DNA of 64,000 nt from Aquilonibacter sp963820185 (GTDB lineage Bacteria > Vulcanimicrobiota > Vulcanimicrobiia > Vulcanimicrobiales > Vulcanimicrobiaceae). Below, piece by piece: positions 8,681 to 16,398 of this stretch; position 1 is the stretch's first letter; each line of letters opens with the position of its first letter. Below the pieces are notes generated by a model. The model was not told the origin of the DNA and ran no database searches. It worked only from the letters and a program-made list of their open reading frames with translations. The DNA lies in NCBI GenBank assembly GCA_963820185.1, contig CAWFYV010000007.1, positions 434,001 to 498,000 on the forward strand. The letters run 5' to 3'. A program made the translations under genes and the position numbers.

Positions 8681-9139
8681 ATGTACGATCCAGGCGGTTT
8701 CCTCAAAGAATTCAGGCTCGAGGCTCATCCTGAGGCCTGTATTGGCACGCCCGAATCGATTGAGTCCGCGGGGCGCAAGTCGCTTGAGCAGGGCAAGGCG
8801 CTTGAGCTGGACAGGTCGCGCGAGGCGTCGCGTTCCTTCAGTGGCGAACTCTTGCGCTTGACGCCCGAGCCGGTACCCCCGGGCACGCCAGCCGGGTGGA
8901 GAGGCTTTCGCTTCACCACTCCCGATCGAGTAATTCTCGGAACGGTTTGCGGAGTAATACGCGACCAGGAAACCGGTCTCGTATTGTTCGTGATGCGTGA
9001 TACCTCTCCATCGACTCATTCGGGACAAGCAAATCTCAACATGCGACAAGACAAACAGACGCCGTTCGAATCGCACATTCTCGTTCCACCGAACGGCTAC
9101 GTGTCACCCGAACTCGTTGTGGGCGGCAGCGAACTCTAG
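8681..9139 (+). CDS. Protein of unknown function, 152 residues
   Basis: Not recognised. The protein has a charged N-terminal half and a beta-rich C-terminal half (GFRFTTPDRVILGTVCGVIRD, GLVLFVMRDT, HILVPPNGYVSP), without signal peptide or membrane helix. GGAGG at 8664-8668 lies 12 bases before ATG 8681; ATG 8648 is also in frame, just outside the boundary motif of zincin fragment B. Like its left neighbour it ends in a CTAG shared with a zincin fragment on the other strand (9136-9139). Confidence 0.5.
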   Translation: MYDPGGFLKEFRLEAHPEACIGTPESIESAGRKSLEQGKALELDRSREASRSFSGELLRLTPEPVPPGTPAGWRGFRFTTPDRVILGTVCGVIRDQETGLVLFVMRDTSPSTHSGQANLNMRQDKQTPFESHILVPPNGYVSPELVVGGSEL

Positions 9140-9246
9140 GCATGCCGCCGCGCGAAACTCTTTGTGAAAGAGTTTGTCGATATCGTTGAACAACTCGGGA
9201 TCGAGCGATTGTAATCGTGCTTTCGTCGCGCGCAGCGCCTCGGCAA
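9136..9246 (-). pseudogene. Orphan 3' fragment of zincin gene, copy C
   Basis: Encodes on the minus strand AEALRATKARLQSLDPE and a diverged C-terminus ending AAA-stop. The segment for the FVEAND/SHWPR residues is deleted, as in copy B0. It begins right at the end of the large Gly-rich lipoprotein gene (stop 9248-9250) and lacks the usual boundary motif, so either the repeat or the gene end was rearranged here. Confidence 0.65.
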
Positions 9247-9247
9247 G

Positions 9248-11527
9248 TTAGGGTATCGTCGCTCCGAGCGCGCTTGCAATCGGTCCGGTCGTTGCCGAGC
9301 CGTTCACCGTTCCGGCGTAGTTGAAAACCGGCGTCGCGTCGCGCGAACCGTTGGTGGCGGTGCCGCCGCCTGCGAGGCCGGCAGTGGATACGCAGCCGGC
9401 TGCATCACTGTTGACGGTTGTCAGCGTTCCCGCGTTGACGAAGACGGCGGGACCGGCCGCAACGCCACCGCCGCCATCCAAGGTCAAATCGCCATTCCCA
9501 CCGGCGAGCCCGACAAGCGCTCCGCCGACTCCGGCGACGGCGTCGCCGCCGCCTCCTCCGCCACCGGGGCCGCCGTTGCCGCCAACGGTGCCCGCGCCAG
9601 AGCCTACCCCGCCGCCTCCTCCGCCGAAGCCGCCCGCTCCGCCGCTGCCCCCTGAGGGAGCGGTGCCGCCTCCGCCCCCGCCGCCGCCGCCAAAGCCGCC
9701 GCTGCCGCCGTTGGCACCATTGCCGACGCCGGTAGCGCCGTTGGCGCCGCTGGGATTACCGGCATAACCGCTACCGCCCGAACCACCCGCGGAAGGGATG
9801 CAACAGCCACTGCCGCCACCGCCACCGCCGCCGCCAGTCCCGCCGCCTCCGCCAACATTGGTCGCAGGACCCGGGCTTCCGCCGCCGAGCACGCCACCGC
9901 CGCCGCCTCCACCCCCTGAGGTGCAGCAGGGGCTGAGAATGGTGAGGCCGCCGGCGCCTCCGCTTGCGTTAAGGCCACCGCCGCCACCGCCACCCCCGCC
10001 GTCCGCGCCACTGAGTGAACCGGTACCGCCGCTTCCGCCGATCGCCGAAGCATTCGTGATGTAGTCGTTCTTCAATGTGACGACCGCGGTGTTCTGATTA
10101 ACGAACACGCCCGCACCCAGCCCTGCGCCGCCTCCGCCGCCGCCGTCGATCATCCCCGGGTTCGAGCCGCCGTTGCCGCCCTGAGCGATCACGTTCTGGA
10201 TCTGCAGGTTCGTGAGCGTCACGGTGCCGCTATCAATGAAGAACGCGCGATAATTACTCCCGCCGTCGACGATGACTGCGCCGAACGTGCCGCCATCGAC
10301 GATCGTGTTCGCGGAAATTGGCGGTAACGGACCGGCGAGTGTGATTGTGCATGGTGCGGCGACCGTGCAGCCGGCAAACGTGATTGCGCTCCCAGGCGTC
10401 GCATTCGCCGCGAGAATCGCACCGCGCAAGTCGTAGGGGCTACTGCTTCCCGCGCCGGTGCCCGGCGGTGCTCCCGGACTCGCATCGGTCGGGACGGTCA
10501 CGACGATACCGTTTGCTGCTATGTCGAGCGAATACGCGTTGCTCGCGCCGTTATTCGTCGTCACTGTGACGTTTTGCGCGCCGAACGTGGCGCTGCCGGC
10601 GATCACGAAGCTCGCGGTCAGCGATGTCGCGCTCGTTACCGTCACGCTGTTCACGGTGACGTTCGCACCTGCCGTTACGGTCGTGCTCCCACTCACGAAA
10701 TTCGTCCCGGTCAATGTCTCGCTAATGGTATTGCCGGCCGCACCGGTGGCTACGCTCAACGCGGTGAGCGTGGGCGCGGGGAACCGTAGCGTTGCAGTCG
10801 CAGCCGTAAAGCCGGTCGCATTCGCGGTGATCGTCGGATTCGCGTCGAACGCGGCAGTGTAATCTAACTTGATGCCACTCGTAGGCTGTGTAACGCTGGT
10901 CTGCGTGAGTGAGGAGCTGCCGCTTGCGTCGGAATCGCTTAGCGCAATGGTGACGGGGTTGCCACTCGCGTTCACGTACACACCGGGCCCGACGATAACG
11001 TTGCCGTCCGCATCGAGTGCGTTCACCGTCACGCCGACCGAACCGGCGGTCCCCGGTGTCACCGTCGGCGACGCGAGCGAGAGCGCGAGCGACGCCACCA
11101 CGCCGTTGAACGTCACGTTGACGGCGTTGGCTTGATTGGCGACGATCGTTTGCGTCAGCGTGCCGGTCGAAAGCAGGTTGCCTGCGCCGTTGGTCGCGTC
11201 GTAGAGGTTCACCGCGAAGGTATCGCTGCCAACGGGTGCGCTCACCGTCCCACTGCAGACCGCGGTGCAATTCACGGTGGTAGGCGTGGCGCTGCCGACC
11301 GCGATGGTCGCGGATTTGGTCGATACCGAGACGTAGTTCGGCACGCGTCGTGCGTGCGCGCCGGTCGCGGTCGGCACGACGATGTTGAACGAGACGGTGA
11401 CCTCTTGCGTCTTTTGCTGCGTTGGTTGCGGCTGCGGTTGTTGCTGCGGGACGACGCCAGTAGTCGAGCCACCGCCGCATCCGACGAGAAGCGCGAGAGC
11501 TAAGATGACAGCGGTCGCGACACGCAT
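9248..11527 (-). CDS. Large lipoprotein: IPT/Ig-like modules, beta-helix and Gly-rich repeat domain
   Basis: A cell-surface protein of about 759 residues. The chosen start (11527) is preceded by GGAGG and gives a lipoprotein signal peptide ending LLVGC. A Gln/Pro-rich linker is followed by beta-sandwich Ig-like repeats and an IPT/TIG-like module (APTLTALSVATGAAGNTISE). Next comes a parallel beta-helix of the CSLREA-type style (YDLRGAILAANATPGS, GPLPPISANTIVDGG, FIDSGTVTLTNLQIQN). About 230 residues are then dominated by Gly with Ala, Ser and Asn, like PE_PGRS or Gly-rich adhesins. It probably acts outside the cell as an adhesin or matrix protein. It follows the small Ig-like gene with a one-base gap. 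The antisense strand is open and Pro-rich only because of Gly codons. Confidence 0.8.
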   Translation of the reverse strand: MRVATAVILALALLVGCGGGSTTGVVPQQQPQPQPTQQKTQEVTVSFNIVVPTATGAHARRVPNYVSVSTKSATIAVGSATPTTVNCTAVCSGTVSAPVGSDTFAVNLYDATNGAGNLLSTGTLTQTIVANQANAVNVTFNGVVASLALSLASPTVTPGTAGSVGVTVNALDADGNVIVGPGVYVNASGNPVTIALSDSDASGSSSLTQTSVTQPTSGIKLDYTAAFDANPTITANATGFTAATATLRFPAPTLTALSVATGAAGNTISETLTGTNFVSGSTTVTAGANVTVNSVTVTSATSLTASFVIAGSATFGAQNVTVTTNNGASNAYSLDIAANGIVVTVPTDASPGAPPGTGAGSSSPYDLRGAILAANATPGSAITFAGCTVAAPCTITLAGPLPPISANTIVDGGTFGAVIVDGGSNYRAFFIDSGTVTLTNLQIQNVIAQGGNGGSNPGMIDGGGGGGAGLGAGVFVNQNTAVVTLKNDYITNASAIGGSGGTGSLSGADGGGGGGGGGLNASGGAGGLTILSPCCTSGGGGGGGGVLGGGSPGPATNVGGGGGTGGGGGGGGSGCCIPSAGGSGGSGYAGNPSGANGATGVGNGANGGSGGFGGGGGGGGGTAPSGGSGGAGGFGGGGGGVGSGAGTVGGNGGPGGGGGGGDAVAGVGGALVGLAGGNGDLTLDGGGGVAAGPAVFVNAGTLTTVNSDAAGCVSTAGLAGGGTATNGSRDATPVFNYAGTVNGSATTGPIASALGATIP

Positions 11528-11528
11528 C

Positions 11529-11930
11529 TTACGAACCTCCAACCGTGGTCGTCGTGACGCCGATCGTCAGCGTAGCGTTTTGCCCGCCGCCGCCGGTAAT
11601 CGTGAACGTGCAGCTTCCCGCCGCGACCGGCACTACGGAAAACGAGGCGGCCGTCGCGGCTGAGATCGTTGCGATACCGGTGCAGGTGGTCCCCGACGCA
11701 GTAAACGCGCCGCTATAGTTGGCTTGCGTTACCGTCACCGTTTGCGCGTTGCTTGCGCCGGTCGCGGTGAATGCAAGCGACGACGGCGAAAGCATGACGC
11801 CACCGGGCGTTGGCGCAGTGGTCGGCGTGGGCGTTGGACCGGCGACGAATGCGCTACCCGCGGGGTAGCACGCCGAGACACCAAAGCTCAGTATGCAACT
11901 GGCAACAAGGGTGTACGCCGGGCTGCTCAT
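11529..11930 (-). CDS. Secreted Ig-like beta-sandwich protein, 133 residues
   Basis: The N-terminus is a probable lipoprotein signal (ILSFGVSAC), followed by a Pro/Thr linker (GPTPTPTTAPTPGG) and one Ig-like domain (LSPSSLAFTATGASNAQTVTVTQ to CTFTITGGGGQNATLTIGV). This pattern is common in proteins with choice-of-anchor or BACON-like repeats. It sits one base upstream of the large Gly-rich lipoprotein gene and is probably co-transcribed with it, so the two may form one surface structure. Confidence 0.7.
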   Translation of the reverse strand: MSSPAYTLVASCILSFGVSACYPAGSAFVAGPTPTPTTAPTPGGVMLSPSSLAFTATGASNAQTVTVTQANYSGAFTASGTTCTGIATISAATAASFSVVPVAAGSCTFTITGGGGQNATLTIGVTTTTVGGS

Positions 11931-11971
11931 TCCCCGTACTATCTCGAAGCCTGAGCGTCATCCCTGCCGCG

Positions 11972-12133
11972 CTATGCCGCGGCGCGGAAATCCAGGGCGA
12001 ATAGGCCCTCAACGTACGCGAACATCTGTGGATCGATCGTCTGCAGACGAAGCTTCGTTGCGCGTGGCCAATGTGATGCAGGATCGTTAGCCTCCGCAAA
12101 CGCGCGCAGCGCCTCAGCAATTATGTGGAATTG
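11972..12133 (-). pseudogene. Orphan 3' fragment of zincin gene, copy D
   Basis: The best preserved orphan fragment: AEALRAFAEAND, SHWPRATKLRLQ, TIDPQMFAYV and a C-terminal RAAA stop, closely matching residues ~145-192 of the intact zincin. The boundary motif aattatgtggaattg is at 12119-12133. A longer minus-strand ORF (to 12388) crosses the boundary, but its extra part is only the antisense of the neighbouring lipoprotein gene. The similarity to copy A continues past the boundary into the lipoprotein gene. Confidence 0.75.
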
Positions 12134-12242
12134 GGTGGCGTGTTTCGATTCCGTCCGGCGGATCGCCCGGGACCGGTCCGCATCGGGGCGGACAGAATCA
12201 CGCATCAGGAGAAACAACGGGCGTAGAAGGGCGGGTATCACT

Positions 12243-12767
12243 ATGCGCTGGGACGTCGGGAGAATGACGGTTGCCGTTTGCGCCGCCGTCGCTGTTATGT
12301 CTTGCAATAGTCCATCATCATCCGACAACAGCGCCTCGGCAGGCGGTGAGACCGTCACGACGGTTTCGACCGGCGGCAACCGCATCATCCAGGAGGTTAA
12401 AAAAGGTCTTGGAATAGCGTGCAGGGTTTATGGGCCGCCTTCTACCACCGGCGATTTCAGCTATCTTATTAGTGACATCGGCCGCGAGGGAGTGCCGCGG
12501 CCGAGCACCAGCGAAATGCGAATGATCAATCGCATTAAAAAATACGTACGCTCTAAAAGCCTTCGCTTCGAGTACGTCGCTGGGCGCGAGTTCATAGTGT
12601 ACGACGCAGCATTGGGACCGTGCGAGACCGCCGCACCTGGATACAGGGTGTTAAACTCGGAGAGCTGCAATCTGTACTATTCACCAACGGACGACTTTGA
12701 TGGCGCGAAGGCGGTGCCTGATTGTTATGGCACACCGGAGCCTTGGATCGTGAACAAGACTGGCTGA
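12243..12767 (+). CDS. Small lipoprotein of unknown function (intact paralogue)
   Basis: A 174-residue protein with a signal peptide and lipobox AVMSC, a Ser/Asp-rich linker, and a compact domain with four further cysteines (IACRVYG, LGPCETA, SCNLYYS, PDCYG) that could form two disulfides. I recognise no family. A truncated paralogue lies at 7834. Both copies are preceded on the other strand by a zincin fragment, with ~100 bp of conserved leader between. In the array it takes the place where an immunity-type partner of a zincin toxin might stand, but nothing in the protein itself shows that. Confidence 0.6.
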   Translation: MRWDVGRMTVAVCAAVAVMSCNSPSSSDNSASAGGETVTTVSTGGNRIIQEVKKGLGIACRVYGPPSTTGDFSYLISDIGREGVPRPSTSEMRMINRIKKYVRSKSLRFEYVAGREFIVYDAALGPCETAAPGYRVLNSESCNLYYSPTDDFDGAKAVPDCYGTPEPWIVNKTG

Positions 12768-12983
12768 ATAAGAATAGGGACGATAGAGGTGCCGGCTCTA
12801 TCGCCCCCAGGCGCGTTAGGTGAGCGAAATCTTGCTTGATATGTGCAATTTCGATCACCGCGTTAGGGAAGACTAGAATCGCTGTATTCGGTCTTGGGTT
12901 CCCAAGGCGACCACGTTGTGGTGTAGTGAACCCCGTCCCTGACACAGAAAGTTGAGCTTGCCTACCTGCTGTGGAGGTAAGTC

Positions 12984-13289
12984 ATGCCCCGTGTCTACCG
13001 GCGCTTCAGCCGCGAATTCAAAATGCAGATCGTCGATGCCGTTCTGAAGGGCGGCACGGTCAGCCAAATCGCCAAAGCCAACGAGCTTCATCCGGAAGTC
13101 GTGCGCAAGTGGGTGCGCGATTTCAAGGCATACCAGAAAGATGCATTCGCCGGCCGCGGCAAAGCGTACACCGATAACGCGAAGATCGGTGAGTTGGAAC
13201 GGCAACTGGGCCAGCTCGCCGCCGAAAACTTGATTTTAAAAAAAGCCTTGCGGCGTATCAAGGAAGTCGCCCGCGAGAGAACCGAGTAA
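12984..13289 (+). CDS. IS3-family transposase OrfA
   Basis: A 101-residue DNA-binding subunit. It carries an N-terminal helix-turn-helix (FSREFKMQIVDAVLKGG, VSQIAKANELHPEVVRKWV) of the IS3/IS911 type, followed by a leucine-zipper-like coiled coil (IGELERQLGQLAAENLILKKAL). GGAGG at 12974 precedes the ATG. It is expressed alone as a regulator or fused to OrfB by -1 frameshifting. Confidence 0.9.
   Translation: MPRVYRRFSREFKMQIVDAVLKGGTVSQIAKANELHPEVVRKWVRDFKAYQKDAFAGRGKAYTDNAKIGELERQLGQLAAENLILKKALRRIKEVARERTE
13238..13244 (+). other. Probable programmed -1 frameshift site (A7)
   Basis: Seven adenines followed by G lie in the orfA frame as tta aaa aaa gcc, near the orfA end. A -1 slip here enters the orfB frame, which is open continuously from this point to 14194, so an OrfAB fusion transposase can be made. 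A-rich slippery heptamers at this place are typical of IS3-family elements. Confidence 0.75.
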
Positions 13290-13312
13290 CGCTTCTCGCG
13301 CTGGCCTCGGAA

Positions 13313-14194
13313 TTGCACGGAGTTGTCGTTCCGACGCCATACGGTATGGTGCGCCTCACGAGAACGGCTTTTGCTCGCGCGTGGAATCTGCCACGATCGG
13401 CCTTCTATCGCCCTTGGGTTCGAACGCCACGCAAAGGCGACGCGCGGCTGGTCATCGCGATCAAAGAAGTGCTGATCAAGCATCCGCGCTACGGCTATCG
13501 GCAAGTGACCAATCGACTACGCAAGCGGGAAACAGTCAATTCCAAGCGGGTGATGCGCTTGATGCGCGTGCACAATCTGCTCGCAAAACCGCTGCGACGC
13601 CCGAAATGGCGTGGCGCTCGCGGTACGTACGGAGATCTCCCAAACCTTTCTCGGTTCGAGCCCAGCGCTCCGGATCAGTTGTGGTTGACCGACATCACGT
13701 TTGTGCCGATGCGCTCCCGCTGGGCTTACCTCGCGGTGATCGTTGACGCATTCAGTCGCCGCTGTGTTGGCTGGGCCATCGGAACGAAAATCACAACCGA
13801 CTTGACGCTCGAAGCGCTGCGAATGGCGCTGGTTTCTCGCCGACCGAAAGCGGCGCTCGTGCATCACTCGGATCGCGGCAGCCAATACTACGCTTCTCGT
13901 TACCAAGACCTGTTGCTAGAAAATGGTGCGGTGCAGAGCTTTAGTCGCCCCGGAACGCCGACCGACAATCCAGTATGCGAACGCTTCATCGGAACTTTGA
14001 AACGCGAAGAAATCTGGCTGCGCGCATACGTTGACCTGGATGACGCCGAACGGTCAATCGCCACATTGATCGCTGACTACAACTTGAATCGAGCGCACAG
14101 CTCACTCGGAAAGCGGTCTCCCATTGAGTTTGAACGAATGCATCATCAGGCCGTTATGAGCCAACTTCGGCAAGCCGAACTGAGTGTTCCTTAA
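13313..14194 (+). CDS. IS3-family transposase OrfB (DDE integrase core)
   Basis: The protein has an N-terminal HTH_21-like segment (HPRYGYRQVTNRLR) and an rve integrase core with the DDE triad: LTDITFVP, HHSDRGSQY and NPVCERFIGTLKREE. The C-terminus ends with the family's YNLNRAHSSLGKRSP. TTG 13313 is only the first start-type codon in this frame; translation most likely enters by -1 frameshift from orfA. Confidence 0.9.
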   Translation: MHGVVVPTPYGMVRLTRTAFARAWNLPRSAFYRPWVRTPRKGDARLVIAIKEVLIKHPRYGYRQVTNRLRKRETVNSKRVMRLMRVHNLLAKPLRRPKWRGARGTYGDLPNLSRFEPSAPDQLWLTDITFVPMRSRWAYLAVIVDAFSRRCVGWAIGTKITTDLTLEALRMALVSRRPKAALVHHSDRGSQYYASRYQDLLLENGAVQSFSRPGTPTDNPVCERFIGTLKREEIWLRAYVDLDDAERSIATLIADYNLNRAHSSLGKRSPIEFERMHHQAVMSQLRQAELSVP

Positions 14195-15140
14195 GCGGGG
14201 TTCACTACACGTGTTGCCATTACAGAACACCTGTTGGGGCGTACAGTTTATTGGCAGCTCGCCCACCGACGTGAATAAATATTGGCCAGTTTGTGTCGCT
14301 CCGTGAAGAATGCCAAGATTCTCTCCGCATGTGAAACGGGCGGAATTGTTGTTCATCGTGACTTGGCCACCAGGTGGTTTCAACCACGGCGCTATTGAAA
14401 AGTCGTTGTTGTATTGAAACCCACCTTCAGTGAGACTGCGGCTGCCCGCGTTGTTGCCCTGTAGTTCCATGTACAGATAGCCTGCATCATTACTGACGCC
14501 GGTGTTGGGGTTGATCGGGAAATTGCTGGATCCGCAGGGGACATTCACGAAGCCAAAGCCAGCTGTGAATCCACATAGCGAGACCTGCCTCACGTACGCC
14601 CCCATCGGCGCGTTCGGTGGATTAGGCGGAGAACAGGGCGAGGAATAGTCCATCGGGTGAACTCGAGTTCCCGCTGCAGCGACGAGCGACCGCGCACCGG
14701 GTGCACTCTGCTGCCCGGCGGTTTGCACCGGTGTGAGGGTAATGTACTTTAGGAGTCTCGGGTTGTTGCTCACGAGCCGATTTCCCGGTCCAAGATAGAC
14801 GAAGTCACCACGCATGTTTGCGGGCATAAAACCCATCAATGTGTGGGCAAGCGTGCGATCCGCGCCAGTAACGGACGGATCGATATACGTATCGAGATCC
14901 GCGTCGCTGAGCGCCTTTCCTCGCGCTGCGCCGAACTCATTAGGAATAGCTTGATATGTTTTTCCAGCCTCCAAAGCAATGCTCTGCGGACTTGTTCCGC
15001 TTTGCGGAACCGTCGGCGGAAGCGTTTGGTCGTGGTGGGAGCATGCAGATAGAAATGCAACCGAAAGTGCTAAGAGAATGGATGCGAAGCCATAACGCAC
15101 GTTTTATTCCTCCAGCTATTACGAACTAGCAAAGGGTGCA

Positions 15141-15254
15141 CTAAGTTCGCGGGCCTGGATTGAATCGAGCAAAATGCATCGCCACGGCAATCCATTGCAA
15201 AACCGCCGCCATAACCAACAGCGCAGCTGCAGCGAATAGCTTTTCAGCCACCAC
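15141..15254 (-). CDS. Possible 37-residue single-pass membrane protein
   Basis: In the 320-bp gap between the interrupted lipoprotein and the zincin gene, a short frame starting GTG encodes VVAEKLFAAAALLVMAAVLQ and a further hydrophobic stretch, then RFNPGPRT. That is one membrane helix with a basic tail. The upstream AGG is weak, so existence is uncertain. The rest of the gap holds a small inverted repeat GGTTTC-TATT-GAAACC (15283-15298) and nothing else I can name. Confidence 0.3.
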   Translation of the reverse strand: MVAEKLFAAAALLVMAAVLQWIAVAMHFARFNPGPRT

Positions 15255-15422
15255 CGCCCTGCTGCGAATGTCTGTGAAATAGGGTTTCTATTGAAACCTT
15301 AACATATAATTGCCCAACCCTGAGTAGGAATCACCCGCGCTATCCTCCTCTAAACGGAAGTTTATCATGGGCACAGATACATCAGCAACAAAACGGCATC
15401 ATAATGGTACTAATGGACTATC

Positions 15423-16001
15423 TTACGCTACTGCCTTGAGCTCGACCAGGAAGAGCTGCCGGACGTAGACGAACATCTGCGGGTCGATCGCCTGCAATCG
15501 CATCTTCGTTGCGCGCGGCCAGTGTGATGCGGGGTCGTTGGCCTCCACAAATGCGCGGAGCGCCTCAGCAAAATATTCATCGATTCCGGTCGCAGCGTAT
15601 GGCGTCACGAACCTTCGCGCGTCGATGAACAGGCGGCGAATCTGCGGATCGATGCCCGACCGATAAACGCCGCCGCCAAGCGCGCAGTCGAGCGCGTGGC
15701 CGAACTCGTGCGCGACGGTCATGGCGCTGCGCGAGCGCAAGTAAACCGTGCGTTCCTCGACGACAAAAAGTCCGGCCGGTGGTGCCGGCCAGGTATCGAC
15801 ATCGATCCCTAAGCGGGCGAGCGCCGGTGAGGCTTCGCAATACCTTTCGGCGCGATGCAGCGGCGCAACGTGGGTGTGATGGTCGAGCGCGAACCGCAGT
15901 GCGCCGGCGCCGAAGCGTTCGAGGGTTGCGGCGATTGCGCTCGCTCCGGTGGGGCGGTTGGGCACGATAAGTGCCCGGGCAAGGCTGGAGCAGTCTCCCA
16001 T
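15423..16001 (-). CDS. ATLF-like zincin metallopeptidase domain protein
   Basis: A 192-residue protein with a metalloprotease motif HEFGHALD (His98, Glu99, His102) and, about 45 residues later, DEYFAEALRAF, where a Glu would be the third zinc ligand. This HEXXH plus E[YF]FAE arrangement is that of the anthrax lethal factor-like (ATLF) and related small zincins. No signal peptide is evident, and the N-terminal ~70 residues show no recognisable domain. It is the probable parent of the 3' fragments at 7576, 8476, 9136 and 11972. Possible roles: toxin domain, housekeeping peptidase, or an effector now duplicated and decaying nearby. Activity is inferred only from the motif. Confidence 0.72.
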   Translation of the reverse strand: MGDCSSLARALIVPNRPTGASAIAATLERFGAGALRFALDHHTHVAPLHRAERYCEASPALARLGIDVDTWPAPPAGLFVVEERTVYLRSRSAMTVAHEFGHALDCALGGGVYRSGIDPQIRRLFIDARRFVTPYAATGIDEYFAEALRAFVEANDPASHWPRATKMRLQAIDPQMFVYVRQLFLVELKAVA

Positions 16002-16051
16002 GACGAGAGAGTGTTGCGCAGCGGTGTTACCCCAGGGTGGCTAGAGTATGG

Positions 16052-16255
16052 CTACTTTTTGGAGTTGGAAAGGCCGTCGAGCGCGTACGGTTTTTGCACG
16101 TAGGTGTACTTCTCGCCACAGACGCGGCAAACGTTCAGCGGGCTGCCGAAGTGCTCGTGCGGCGGATAGACCTTCGCCGGCGCGGGTGCGCGTTTTGTCT
16201 TAACGGCGACCTTAACGGCAACCTTAGCTTCGTCCGGGGTGGGTTTGGGCTCCAT
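16052..16255 (-). CDS. Small CxxC protein, 67 residues
   Basis: A Lys/Ala/Pro-rich N-terminal half (VAVKVAVKTKRAPAPAK) is followed by HEHFGSPLNVCRVCGEKYTYV. A single CxxC knuckle with nearby His residues could bind a metal, possibly as a half zinc ribbon. No family is recognised. It lies between the zincin gene and the divergently transcribed UGA-containing thioredoxin-like gene. Confidence 0.5.
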   Translation of the reverse strand: MEPKPTPDEAKVAVKVAVKTKRAPAPAKVYPPHEHFGSPLNVCRVCGEKYTYVQKPYALDGLSNSKK

Positions 16256-16398
16256 TAATATATGTACGTTTCCGGCTCTCGAGCTGAGAGCTGCACGCGT
16301 TCAAGAGTGAATACGTATGGGCTGTATTCGCGATTTTTGGGAAATCCGCCTCTGTGACGACGATGTCAGGAGAGTCTGGTCTGTGATAGGCTTACATT

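Larger units (their letters stand above)
12921..14210 (+). mobile_element. IS3-family insertion sequence, complete (1290 bp)
   Basis: Perfect 15-bp terminal inverted repeats (GTGTAGTGAACCCCG at 12921-12935 and its complement at 14196-14210) enclose orfA and orfB. A GTG triplet flanks both ends (12918-12920, 14211-14213), a 3-bp target duplication as expected for the family. Both ORFs are intact, the DDE residues are present and the frameshift site is conserved, so the element looks active or recently active. It is the only complete IS seen in the window. Confidence 0.93.
12863..15100 (-). pseudogene. Lipoprotein gene interrupted by an IS3-family insertion
   Basis: The 5' part (15100 down to 14211) encodes a lipoprotein with signal MRYGFASILLALSVAFLSAC and an extracytoplasmic domain of about 300 residues with several Cys pairs. 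The last codons before the IS read QQVFCNGNT. On the other side of the IS, from 12920 down, the same frame resumes (TWSPWEPKTEYSDSSLP) and stops at 12863-12865. Removing the IS and one copy of the 3-bp duplication restores one open frame of about 315 residues. With the IS in place the ORF instead runs ~36 codons into IS DNA and stops at 14102, so a protein with an altered C-terminus could still be made. Function unknown. Confidence 0.8.

Noticed and set aside
9321..10064. Pro-rich plus-strand ORFs opposite the Gly-rich lipoprotein
   Set aside because: Gly codons read backwards give Pro/Ala; the minus-strand frame has a signal peptide and ribosome binding site.
12123..12242. Longer N-terminus of the small lipoprotein starting in the zincin repeat
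   Set aside because: It would bury the signal peptide; ATG 12243 gives lipobox AVMSC at the right distance.
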